DNA from: Chloropicon primus
Lineage: Eukaryota > Chlorophyta > Chloropicophyceae > Chloropicales > Chloropicaceae
DNA: 64,000 nucleotides
Direction: 5' to 3'
Assembly (NCBI GenBank): GCA_023205875.1
Contig: CP060760.1
Location: 310,001-374,000, forward strand
Every line of letters starts with the position of its first letter. Within the stretch, counting starts at the first letter, position 1. The position numbers and the translations under genes are program-made. Shown here in pieces: positions 49,698 through 57,919 of the stretch. The notes under the pieces are model-generated. The model made no database searches and was not told the origin of the DNA. It saw only the letters and a program-made list of their open reading frames with translations.

Positions 49698-51203
49698 TTA
49701 CAAGGTCAGGAACTCGTAATCCTTTAGAAACTCGGTCACGATAGCCATGGTCTGCTCGACGCCACCCTCCATGTTACTCTCGGCATTTATGACGATGAGT
49801 GGGTCGTGCAGGCTCTGCCTGATGAGAACCCAGCCCTCCCCGTTGAGCACGGAGACTCTCCACCCCTCAAAATTGCTGTCGGCGCTGGCCCATCCCTCCG
49901 GAGCGCTGTCGCCCTCGCAGAACTTCTGGAACCCTTCAACGACGAGAGTGCCGTACCCATCGGGGGCGGATTCGCTGTACTTCACCCTCATCTCGGTGGC
50001 CTCCAGTGGCTCCTCGAAGCCCTCCACGAGCCCGGCCAGGTCTCCGTTCCTCCTGGCCGCCTCGATGATCATCTTGACCGCCATGTAAGCCCCGTCGTCC
50101 AGGTAGTGGTTCTCCGCCATGGCACCGTGGCCGCTCGTCTCGATCATCAGGGGACAGTTCTCGATCTGCTTGCCCTTCTCGATGACGTTCTTATACCCCC
50201 TCTTGAACCTGAGGTGCTTGCCGCCCCTCGACTCGATGAACGCGGTGAGGGCGTCCGAGGTGACCGAGTCCGTCACCACCGTCGCGCCAGGCTTGTCCCT
50301 CAGCGAGATCGCGGCCATCGCCGCGATGAGCCTGTTCTTGTTGAAGGCCACCCCCTTCGAGTCCACAATTGCAGATCGGTCGACGTCCGTATCGAAGATG
50401 ACCCCGAGATCGGCCCCGGTGCTCGCCACGGCCTCCTGGATGCTCCTCATCGCCTCCTCGTTCTCCGGGTTCGGGACGTGGTTGGGAAACATGCCGTCGG
50501 GCTCCAGGAACTGCGAGCCTGCGATATCTGCCCCAAGGGGCTCCAGCACGTCCCTTGCGAAGAACCCTCCCGCCCCATTCCCGGCGTCCACCACAATCTT
50601 CAATCCCTTCAAGGGCATCTCTCCGGCCCCCACCCCCGACACGATCTGGTCCCTCAGAAACCCGGCATAGGTCGGCATGAAGGACGCCGCGGACTTGTGC
50701 CCCCCGCCGCCAGAGGCCTCATCCACCGACCCGTCGATCCCCTCCGCCATCTCCAAGATCTCCGCAATGTCCGCCTTCCCGAGCCCTCCCTCCGGGGTGA
50801 AGAACTTCATCCCGTTCCTGTCGTAGGGAAGGTGGGAGGCCGTCAGCATGATGGAACCAGAGTACTCGAACCCAGGCGTTATCGTGGACATGAACATGGC
50901 TGGCGTGGTGGCCAGGCCCAAGTCGTAAGCCTTGCAACCTGGACCAGCATCCACGATCCCCTTCATGGCCTCCTCGCAGAGCTCCTCCCCCGTGACGCGG
51001 GAGTCCCTTCCAATGCCCACGGACACGTTGCTGGCCTTGTTCCCCTTCCCACCCCTTTGCAGCCTCAACGTGAAAGCTTTCGCGATGTTTCGAACCATCT
51101 TCGGGGTCAGTGTGACCGCTTCCTGCTTGCCGAGGGCGACACCCCTGACGTCCGACCCATTCTGGACCCTCTTGTACGACATGAAGCACGCCGCTCCCCT
51201 CAT
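49698..51203 (-). CDS. Phosphohexomutase (PGM/PMM family)
   Basis: From the ATG at 51203 (MRGAACFMSYKRVQ) the protein is 501 residues. The frame runs upstream to 51344, but that His/Pro-rich part looks like leader or intron. The active-site serine loop reads MLTASHLPYDRNGMKFF, the metal loop FDTDVDRSAIV, the sugar-binding region follows RFKRGYKNVIEKG, and the phosphate-binding loop is RQSLHDP in place of the usual R-x-S-G-T-E-P. The TASHLPY and RxSxHDP variants match a plant plastid-type PGM/PMM branch (At1g70820-like). The exact hexose phosphate is unknown. A transit peptide could lie in an unrecognised upstream exon. Confidence 0.9.
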   Translation of the reverse strand: MRGAACFMSYKRVQNGSDVRGVALGKQEAVTLTPKMVRNIAKAFTLRLQRGGKGNKASNVSVGIGRDSRVTGEELCEEAMKGIVDAGPGCKAYDLGLATTPAMFMSTITPGFEYSGSIMLTASHLPYDRNGMKFFTPEGGLGKADIAEILEMAEGIDGSVDEASGGGGHKSAASFMPTYAGFLRDQIVSGVGAGEMPLKGLKIVVDAGNGAGGFFARDVLEPLGADIAGSQFLEPDGMFPNHVPNPENEEAMRSIQEAVASTGADLGVIFDTDVDRSAIVDSKGVAFNKNRLIAAMAAISLRDKPGATVVTDSVTSDALTAFIESRGGKHLRFKRGYKNVIEKGKQIENCPLMIETSGHGAMAENHYLDDGAYMAVKMIIEAARRNGDLAGLVEGFEEPLEATEMRVKYSESAPDGYGTLVVEGFQKFCEGDSAPEGWASADSNFEGWRVSVLNGEGWVLIRQSLHDPLIVINAESNMEGGVEQTMAIVTEFLKDYEFLTL

Positions 51204-51644
51204 CCTTCGCTCCCTCCAGATATTTGTGAACTTTTGCTTTTCTGCTGCTTCCGCTCTCTTTGGGTGATGATGATGATGATGACAAGGGCAATGAGAGGGA
51301 CGAGGGTGAGGGTGAGGGAAGGAGGATCTGTCCGAGTGATTCACACCCTCTCTGCCTCTCTCTCTCTCTATCTATTTGTGTCCCTGTCTCATTGCGGAGA
51401 ACCTCCATTTCATCTCCAATGATGGGAGGAGAGGAGAGGGAAGCAAACGAGCCACCTTCCCCAGCAGAGGGAGTCTTGCCCAGCAGAGGGAGTCTTGCCC
51501 AGCAGAGGGAGTCTTGCCCAGCAGAGGGAGTCTTGCGAGTGCGTGTACAGTCTTTGTCTTGATGAAAACAGCGATCTTACTTGTCTTTACTTGCTGCAGG
51601 GCCCAAGATGATTATTCCAGTGAGGACAGCCTCGTTGTTCGCGT
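51204..51644. other. Spacer with a short tandem repeat between the phosphohexomutase and glutaredoxin genes
   Basis: Contains an ATG/GAT triplet run (51266-51281), a GGGTGAG run (51303-51320), TC repeats (51355-51375) and a four-copy 19-bp tandem repeat (51460-51535). It forms the 3' flank of the minus-strand glutaredoxin gene and the 5' flank of the phosphohexomutase gene. Confidence 0.45.
51460..51535. repeat. 19-bp tandem repeat, four copies
   Basis: Unit CCCAGCAGAGGGAGTCTTG repeated four times at 51460, 51479, 51498 and 51517 without mismatch, a minisatellite in the phosphohexomutase leader region. Confidence 0.95.
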
Positions 51645-51715
51645 GAGAATCTCCCTTCGGCCACCTCAAGGCCACCAACAGTGGCTTGTAAGAGGCGGCG
51701 TCATTGCGATGCTTG
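51645..51715 (-). promoter_or_regulatory. Candidate type II SECIS element in the glutaredoxin 3' UTR
   Basis: On the minus strand the core AATGAC (51705-51700) is followed by helix strand GCCGCCTC (51699-51692), loop TTACAA with the unpaired AA (51691-51686), mini-stem GCCAC (51685-51681), loop TGTTG, mini-stem GTGGC (51675-51671) and CTT. The return helix strand GAGGTGGC (51667-51660) and core CGAA (51659-51656) close it. Helix II has 8 pairs with one G-U. The AA lies 12 nt after the TGAN quartet, the spacing known for eukaryotic SECIS. The 3' core has C where the consensus prefers G or T. It starts about 56 nt after the TAA stop. Confidence 0.75.
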
Positions 51716-51759
51716 GGGCCCGTCCGACGTTGCCTGGGCCCGCCGTGTGGACGTCCGTT

Positions 51760-52446
51760 TTAGGCATCCAACGCACCAACGGCTTGAAGCATAGGCACGA
51801 GCTTGCCTTCCTCCTTCAAGGTCATGATGCCCGGTCCGTCGTTGCATCCACCGATCCCCTCGCCCCCGATGAAGGTGTTGGGCACGGAGGTGCGACCGGT
51901 GCGCTCAGCGAGCTCGGCGCGCAGCGCCTTTCCCCTGTCGCCCATTTCGTTCAGCTCAAACACAGCGTAATCGACCCCTAAGTCGGTCAGCACCTGCTTG
52001 GCTTTCTTGCAGAATGGTCATGTAGTGAAACTAAACGAAGGAGCTTCAGTCAGTCGCCTGGAATCCTTCCCAGAACATCGGATGCTTCGAGGTGCGACTC
52101 ACCTGAACATGACGACAGGGTTCGATGAGATGATGTCCTGGAGTTCGTTCTTCGTCGTCTCCGCGTCGTAGTCGCCTGCCTGCGTCTTGGCCAGCCAGAT
52201 CTTTCCCTGGTTGATGGGCGACGACTGCACGAACTCGGTCAACCCGGAGATGAACTTCCCAGCAGCCCCGCCGAGGAACTCGTCCGCCTCGGCTCCACCA
52301 ACGTCCTCAGGGTCCGCTCTCGCGACCAAGACCCTTCGTGGCCTCCGCGTCGTTGTCGTCGTCGTCGTGCGGGCGGCCCGAGGGGCGCAACCCTTCGGCG
52401 CGACGCTCCTCGCGGTGGACCTCGCCCTCGCCGCCACGGGACTCAT
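51760..52446 (-). CDS. GRX: Plastid glutaredoxin with selenocysteine (UPFC) active site
   Basis: Two exons on the minus strand, 52446-52103 and 52030-51760, joined by a 72-nt GT-AG intron; 204 residues counting Sec. A plastid-like transit peptide (MSPVAARARSTARSVAPKG) comes first, then an acidic region, an extension containing GKIWLAKTQAGDYD, and the glutaredoxin domain. After the join it reads NPVVMFSFTT, then TGA (52020-52018), then PFCKKAKQVLTDLG. TGA sits exactly at the first cysteine of the CPFC motif, so residue 119 is read as Sec and Cys122 is the partner. Family motifs RTSVPNTFIGG and GIGGCND with KLVPMLQAVGA follow. A SECIS-like fold lies just downstream. Glutaredoxins reduce disulfides or glutathionylated proteins. 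Without recoding, the protein would stop before its active site. Confidence 0.85.
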
Positions 52447-52737
52447 TTCCTCTCGCCTCTGCGCTGCTCTACGTCGTCGTCGTCGTCGACAAATCAAGCG
52501 GCGTTATGGGACGTTATCCAAAAATTGCTCTCCATTGCTTTCGATGGATCCAGACATGAATGGATCGGCCCCTTGCTTGCTTTGTAACGCACGCGGCGGT
52601 CTCGTGTCGGCATCGATCGATATTGATGAGGAGAAAAGGCACAGAGTGATATTTGTATCTACAGCTTGCTTATACTCTCTCCTAAGGTTTGTTTTGCTCT
52701 CCGCAACAATAATCTCCCTCCTCTCTCTCTCTCCTCA

Positions 52738-55700
52738 CTACTGCTCCTCCGGCTCCACCATGACGAGCAAATCGCCGATGCTGACGTTATCCTTGCTCTG
52801 GACCGCAACGTGGGCCACGGTGCCGTCAATCGGGCAGCTCACCGTGGTTTCCATCTTCATGGCGCTCAGGACGACCATGGGGTCTCCCGCCTTGATCTGC
52901 TCCCCGGGCTTGCAGTTCACGTCGATGACCTGGCCGGCCATCGGGGCGCCGACGGAGCCCTCGTCGCTCGGGTTCGCCTTCTCCTTGGCCATGCTGAGGG
53001 TGTCGCCGATGGCCACGGTCTCCTCCACGACCTCGATCACCCTTGGAAGCCCGTTGAGCTCGAAGAAGACTTCGCGGGTCCCCGAGGCCTGCCTGTCCCC
53101 GACGGCCTTGAAGACGATCTCGGCCTTCATTCCCTTACCCAGCTCGAGGAGAATCATCTCGTCCGTCTCCAGCGGCCTGAGGAACGCCTTGGTGGGCAAG
53201 ATGGAAACGTCAGAGTACTTCTTCCTCGTCTCATAGAAGTCGTCGAAGACCGAGGGGTACAGGGCCCTCGAGATGACGTTGAGCTCGCTCATGGCCTCCT
53301 TCCCGTACTTGTCCACGATCTTCCCCTCCTCCAGGGCGAAGTTGAAGTCCTCCATCTCGCTTCCTGGCCTGCCAGAGACCGTGGGCTTGCCCTTGAGGAC
53401 CTTCTCCCTCAACTCCTCCGGGAACCCCCCCGGCGGCTGCCCGAGGTAGCCCTGGAAGTATTCCACGACGCTCTTCGGGAAGTCGAGCTTGTCGGCGACG
53501 TCAACGATCGTGCTCTCTGTGAGATTGTTCTGGACAATGAATTGGGCCAGGTCCCCAACGACCTTGCTCGAGGGCGTGACCTTGACAATGTCGCCAAGTA
53601 TGTAGTTCCCCATCCTGTAGGCCTCCTTGACCTCCTCCCACTGCTCCACGAGGCCGTTCTGCATGGCCTGGAACTTGAGGTTGGTGTACTGCCCGCCCGG
53701 CATCTCGTGCTCGTACACCTCGGAGCTGCCCGACTTCATGCCGCTCTCGAACTGGCCGTATTGCGCGCGAACCTGCTCCCAGTAGGTGGAAAGCCTCAAG
53801 ACCCTCGAGGGGTCAAGACCCGTGTCCAAGTCGGTTCCCTTGAAAGCGTTGAGGAGGGATCCCATGCTGGGCTGGGACGTCAGCCCGCTCATGCTGTCGA
53901 CGCAGCAGTCCACCACGTCAGCGCCAGCCTCGGCGGCGGCGATCATGCTCGCCACGCCCATGCCCGGGGTGTCATGGGTGTGCACGTGAATGGGAATGTC
54001 AGGGAACTCCTTTCTCAGGGCGGAGACCAGCATATTCGCGGAGGCTGGCTTCAAGAGCCCCGCCATGTCCTTGATTCCAAGAATGTGGACCCCAGCATCC
54101 ACGAGCTCGCGCGCCAGGTTGAGGTAATAGTCCAAATCATACTTGGGCCTCGAGGGGTCCGTCAAATCGGCCGTGTAGCAAATGGTTCCCTCCGCGACGC
54201 CGTTCGTCTCCAGGACGGCTTCGATGCCAAACTTGAGGTTGTCGATGTAGTTCAACGAATCGAACACCCTGAAGATGTCCACGCCGCACTCGTTGGCCTT
54301 CTTCACGAACTCCTTCACCAGGTTGTCGGGGTAGGAGGTGTACCCGACGGCGTTCACGCCCCTGAGAAGCATCTGGAAAGGAACGTTCGGGATCCTCTTC
54401 CTCAGCTCCTTCAACCTGTCCCACGGGCACTCGTGGAGGAACCTCATGGACACGTCAAAAGTCGCGCCTCCCCAGACCTCCAGACTCATGCAATCCTCCA
54501 AGGCCCAAGCCGAGTAGTCCGCCGCCCCGAGTATGTCGTACGTCCTCACCCTCGTCGCCAGCAGACTCTGGTGCGCGTCCCTCATCGTGGTGTCCGTCAG
54601 CAGCAAGCCCTTGTGCCCCCTGATGCTCTTGGCGAATTCTTCTGGGCCCTTCTCGAGAAGGAGTGGCCTCCAGCCCTTCTTGCCGGCCTGGCCCCTGAAC
54701 TCTTGGGGCACCTTTGGGATCACGGGATCCGGCAGCCCCTTGGGGTACTCGCCGACGGCTCCCGGGTGCTTGGCGCCGTTGACCGCGGTGTGCGCGAGGT
54801 ACCTCAACAGCTTCGAGGGCAAGTCCGTGGGAAGCAAGGGGAAGTCAAAGAGCTCCGGAGTGGACTCGATCAGGGAGGTGTCCGCAGTCCCCGACAGGAA
54901 CTTGGGGTGCTTCAGCACGTTAGTGATGAAAGGCACGTTGGTCCTCACGCCCCTGAGCCTGAACTCGTGGAGGGCGTTCTCCAGCTTCTTGGCGGCCCCC
55001 TGGAAGGTGTGAGCGTGCGCGATGCACTTGACGAGAAGCGAATCGTAGTAAGGAAGCTGACTGCCCCCGGAGGCGATCGCGCCGTCGAGCCTGATGCCTG
55101 GCCCCCCGGGGGTGCGGTACGCCTCTATCCTCCCGCTGTCCGGACGGAAGTCGTCCTCGGGGTTCTCGGAAGTCACGCGGCCCTGGATGGCAAACCCGTC
55201 GCACCTCACCCCCTCCTGGTTCGGAATCCCGATGTCGGTCAAGGAGCTCCCCGTCGCGATCAAGATCTGGCTCTGCACGATGTCGATCCCGGTGATCTCC
55301 TCCGTGATCGTGTGCTCCACCTGGACCCTCGGGTTCACCTCGAGGAAATAGTGGCTGCCGTCGGGCGCGAGCATGAACTCCACCGTCCCGGCGTTCACGT
55401 ACCCGACGTGGCTGGCGATCTTCTTCGCGTCGGCGTACATGGCCTGCCTCGTGGACTCCTTGATCCCCACGCTCGGGGCGACCTCAATGATCTTCTGGTG
55501 CCTCCTCTGCACGCTGCAGTCGCGCTCGTAGAGGTGCACGGTGTTCCCGTACTTGTCCGCGAGGATCTGGATCTCGATGTGCCTCGGGTTCTCGATGTAC
55601 TTCTCGACGAACATCCTTCCGTCCCCGAAGGCCTGGAGGGCCTCGTTGCTCGCCCTCTCGTACGCGGGCTTGAACTCGGCCCCGGACCTCACCACCCTCA

Positions 55701-56475
55701 TCCCCCTGCCTCCGCCTCCCATGGCCGCCTTGATCATGACGGGGAAGCCAATCTCCTCGGCGTAGTTGTACGCGGCGTCCACGTCGAGGCTCTCCTCCTG
55801 CAGGCCAGGAATCACCGGAATCCCGCACTCGATGGCGAGCTCCCTGGCCTGGGTCTTGTCCCCGAACCTTTGGAGGTTCTCCGCCGAGGGGCCGATGAAG
55901 ATGATTCCCTCCTCCTCGCACCGCTTGGCGAACGCGGTGTTCTCGCTCAAGAACCCGTACCCGGGGTGGATGGCGTCCACGTCGTTCTCCTTCGCGATGC
56001 GGATCACGGTGTCGATGTCCAGGTACGCCCCCACCGGGCTCAGCTCCTTCTCCCCGCACTTGAGCACGTACGACTCGTCAGCCTTGTACCTGTGCACCTG
56101 CAGCCTGTCCTCGAAGGAGAAGATGGCGACGGAGCGAATTCCGAGCTCGTGAGCCGCGCGGAACACCCTCGTCGCGATCTCCCCCCTGTTCGCGCACATC
56201 AGCTTCTTAATCCCCTGCGAAGGCGGAGCGAGGTCGGCCAACGACGAGGACGAGGAAGAGGACGAGTCCACGTGCTGGTCGGCGGGCACCTCCCCCACCG
56301 CCCTCGCGACAACGCCACCACGCACCCCCCCGCAGCTCCGGGCGACGGGCAATTGCCCCCTCTGCACGACGGCGGCGGGCTGCCTCCGGGACCCGCCATG
56401 GCTCCCAACACCGCGGCAGGACTTGAGCCCCTGCCCCCTCGAAGAAGCCGCCTTTGCCTTGTTGTGGCCCTTCAT
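52738..56475 (-). CDS. PYC: Pyruvate carboxylase
   Basis: Single exon, 1245 residues. Biotin carboxylase domain (about 90-545): KKLMCANRGEIATRVFRAA, ATP loop AAMGGGGRGMR, and VEFMLAPDGSHYFLEVNPRVQVEHT. Carboxyltransferase domain (about 635-930): LLLTDTTMRDAHQSLLATRVR, GATFDVSMRFL, IKDMAGLLKP and HVHTHDTPG with metal-binding His. Biotinyl domain at the C-terminus with AMKMET (Lys near 1204). This single-chain order is that of alpha4 pyruvate carboxylase, which makes oxaloacetate from pyruvate and bicarbonate. The N-terminal ~85 residues are Arg/Gly/Ser-rich and may target an organelle, but a Ser run (SSSSSSSSL) makes the call uncertain. A 1272-residue open frame on the opposite strand is a codon-bias shadow. 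Confidence 0.97.
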   Translation of the reverse strand: MKGHNKAKAASSRGQGLKSCRGVGSHGGSRRQPAAVVQRGQLPVARSCGGVRGGVVARAVGEVPADQHVDSSSSSSSSLADLAPPSQGIKKLMCANRGEIATRVFRAAHELGIRSVAIFSFEDRLQVHRYKADESYVLKCGEKELSPVGAYLDIDTVIRIAKENDVDAIHPGYGFLSENTAFAKRCEEEGIIFIGPSAENLQRFGDKTQARELAIECGIPVIPGLQEESLDVDAAYNYAEEIGFPVMIKAAMGGGGRGMRVVRSGAEFKPAYERASNEALQAFGDGRMFVEKYIENPRHIEIQILADKYGNTVHLYERDCSVQRRHQKIIEVAPSVGIKESTRQAMYADAKKIASHVGYVNAGTVEFMLAPDGSHYFLEVNPRVQVEHTITEEITGIDIVQSQILIATGSSLTDIGIPNQEGVRCDGFAIQGRVTSENPEDDFRPDSGRIEAYRTPGGPGIRLDGAIASGGSQLPYYDSLLVKCIAHAHTFQGAAKKLENALHEFRLRGVRTNVPFITNVLKHPKFLSGTADTSLIESTPELFDFPLLPTDLPSKLLRYLAHTAVNGAKHPGAVGEYPKGLPDPVIPKVPQEFRGQAGKKGWRPLLLEKGPEEFAKSIRGHKGLLLTDTTMRDAHQSLLATRVRTYDILGAADYSAWALEDCMSLEVWGGATFDVSMRFLHECPWDRLKELRKRIPNVPFQMLLRGVNAVGYTSYPDNLVKEFVKKANECGVDIFRVFDSLNYIDNLKFGIEAVLETNGVAEGTICYTADLTDPSRPKYDLDYYLNLARELVDAGVHILGIKDMAGLLKPASANMLVSALRKEFPDIPIHVHTHDTPGMGVASMIAAAEAGADVVDCCVDSMSGLTSQPSMGSLLNAFKGTDLDTGLDPSRVLRLSTYWEQVRAQYGQFESGMKSGSSEVYEHEMPGGQYTNLKFQAMQNGLVEQWEEVKEAYRMGNYILGDIVKVTPSSKVVGDLAQFIVQNNLTESTIVDVADKLDFPKSVVEYFQGYLGQPPGGFPEELREKVLKGKPTVSGRPGSEMEDFNFALEEGKIVDKYGKEAMSELNVISRALYPSVFDDFYETRKKYSDVSILPTKAFLRPLETDEMILLELGKGMKAEIVFKAVGDRQASGTREVFFELNGLPRVIEVVEETVAIGDTLSMAKEKANPSDEGSVGAPMAGQVIDVNCKPGEQIKAGDPMVVLSAMKMETTVSCPIDGTVAHVAVQSKDNVSIGDLLVMVEPEEQ

Positions 56476-57165
56476 GCTCCCTGAAAGTCAAGACAACTTT
56501 ACGAACGAACGTTCAACCTCCCTCGTAACGTCCGTAACGCCAGAAAAGAGGACAAAGTCGAGGTGGTGACCAACGCAACGCCTCTCTCTCAGCCTCTCTC
56601 TCAGTCTCTCTCTGTCTCTCTCGAGCGCGCGCGCCGCGTAGCGGTGGTTTGTGCGTAAAGACACGACTGCCGCCCACGAGGCCACCTCAGAAAAAGGAGA
56701 GATTGAGATTTTGCGATTTTTAGGGTTTAGGGTGTAGGGTTTTTTTTTTTGAGGATAAGACGCGTCATCTTGAGGGAGGAGTTTGTGGCTCAGGAGAGAG
56801 AGAGATTCTGTGGTCTGCACTTTTTTTCTTTTCTTGAACAAGGACGAGGACGAGGACGAGGAGTTGTGAGCTTTGGAGCGGAACCCCCACAGTCCTTTTT
56901 GCAGTGGCCAAGCCCGTAGAGTGTCGGGCAGTTGCACGCGCTCTCTCTTTGTGCGCGTCTCGGTGTGAGGGTGCGAGAGACCAGACCTTGGCTGTAGTGG
57001 CAAAGAGAAGAGAGAAAGGGTTCTTTCCTTCTCTCTCCTTCACTCTCCTTCACTCTCCTTCACTCTCCTTCACTCTCCTTCACTCGTGAGGAGGTGTCCT
57101 CTGCCGTGCCGCGGAACGCACGGGAGACACGACACGCTTGGAACCCCCTCCTCGACGTGGTGGTC
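56476..57165. promoter_or_regulatory. Divergent promoter region between pyruvate carboxylase and an unknown gene
   Basis: About 690 bp. It holds AACGAACGTTC-type sequence (56500-56512), CT runs (56580-56620), a telomere-like TAGGGTTTAGGG patch (56720-56745), a GAGGAC triple repeat (56841-56860) and a five-copy 10-bp CTTCACTCTC repeat (57038-57087). No gene is seen. Confidence 0.45.
57038..57087. repeat. 10-bp tandem repeat, about five copies
   Basis: CTTCACTCTC repeated in the pyrimidine-rich leader just upstream of the unknown plus-strand gene. Confidence 0.85.
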
Positions 57166-57786
57166 ATGATGATGGTGAACCCGACGACGACGTGGAGGGT
57201 CAGCAATCGGAGCGCGGCGTCGGGGGGAGCGAGCACTTCGCTCGGTACTTCGCTCGGCACCGTGGCGTCTCCTCGCCGGCGCCCCCTCGTCGTCCGCCGT
57301 CCGCGAGCGTCCGCGAACATTGGCAAGCCAGGGGACGACGGCGACGACGTGAAGGGCTGCTCGACGAGCGAGCAAATGAGGAGGCTGAAGAGGGTCGCCC
57401 TGAAGCTCTGGAGGGACGGGCCGTCCTCGGACGACCACATGACGAGCGCCGTGGCGCTGAGGGCGGCGGAGGCCGAGACCCAGGCCGCCGCGGAGAGGTC
57501 CCTGCTCCAGGCCAGGTGCCAGTTCATGGAGGAGAAGATCGCGGCGCAGTCCGAGTACATCAGGGAGCTGAACACCACCCTCGGGGTCGCGAAGCGCGCC
57601 CTGGTGTCCGCGATGAAGTGCCTGGACAGCGAGGCGGAGATCCCGCTGCCCGACCTCGCGGAGTACATCCCGGCGGACCAGGCGCGGGGCGAGGAGGAGG
57701 AGACTTGCGACGTGGACTCGTTCTCCAACATCGAGAACGCGCTGTGGGCCGCGGACGTCCTCCTGAAGGAGAGCGCCCAAGGTTGA
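57166..57786 (+). CDS. Unknown protein with N-terminal targeting-like region
   Basis: From the ATG at 57166 (MMMVNPTTTWRVS) 206 residues. The frame is open further upstream but begins there without an ATG. The first ~50 residues are Ser/Thr/Arg-rich without acids, as in plastid or mitochondrial presequences. Residues ~70-160 form an amphipathic coiled coil (LRAAEAETQAAAERSLLQAR) and the C-terminus is acidic (GEEEETCDVDSF). GC-rich codon use agrees with neighbours. No family is recognised. It is divergent from pyruvate carboxylase and convergent with SURF1. Confidence 0.7.
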   Translation: MMMVNPTTTWRVSNRSAASGGASTSLGTSLGTVASPRRRPLVVRRPRASANIGKPGDDGDDVKGCSTSEQMRRLKRVALKLWRDGPSSDDHMTSAVALRAAEAETQAAAERSLLQARCQFMEEKIAAQSEYIRELNTTLGVAKRALVSAMKCLDSEAEIPLPDLAEYIPADQARGEEEETCDVDSFSNIENALWAADVLLKESAQG

Positions 57787-57919
57787 CGACGAACGGAAGG
57801 AAGCAAGGAAAGCATCCATCACCCCGCGCACTGCTGAGACGAGTGCGCCTGTAAAACAATCAAGTATAATACTGCTACACGACCCTTTACGGTATGTGAA
57901 ATTGCTGACGGCGAGGACG

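Noticed and set aside
51460-51535. 19-bp tandem repeat as a CRISPR array
   Set aside because: Units are directly adjacent without spacers, in a eukaryotic leader region. It is a minisatellite.
52018-52020. TGA in glutaredoxin as genetic code change or pseudogene
   Set aside because: TGA ends several neighbouring genes, the rest of the frame is intact and well conserved, and the TGA sits exactly at the catalytic Cys with a SECIS-like fold downstream.
52666-56484. 1272-residue open frame on the plus strand opposite pyruvate carboxylase
   Set aside because: It is the exact shadow of a well-supported gene, made by GC-rich codon bias. It shows no domain, and its residue composition (Asp/His/Leu/Arg/Val) is typical of antisense frames.
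56720-56745. TAGGGTTTAGGG patch as an internal telomere remnant
   Set aside because: Only about two imperfect units in a promoter. A telo-box-like promoter element or chance is more likely.
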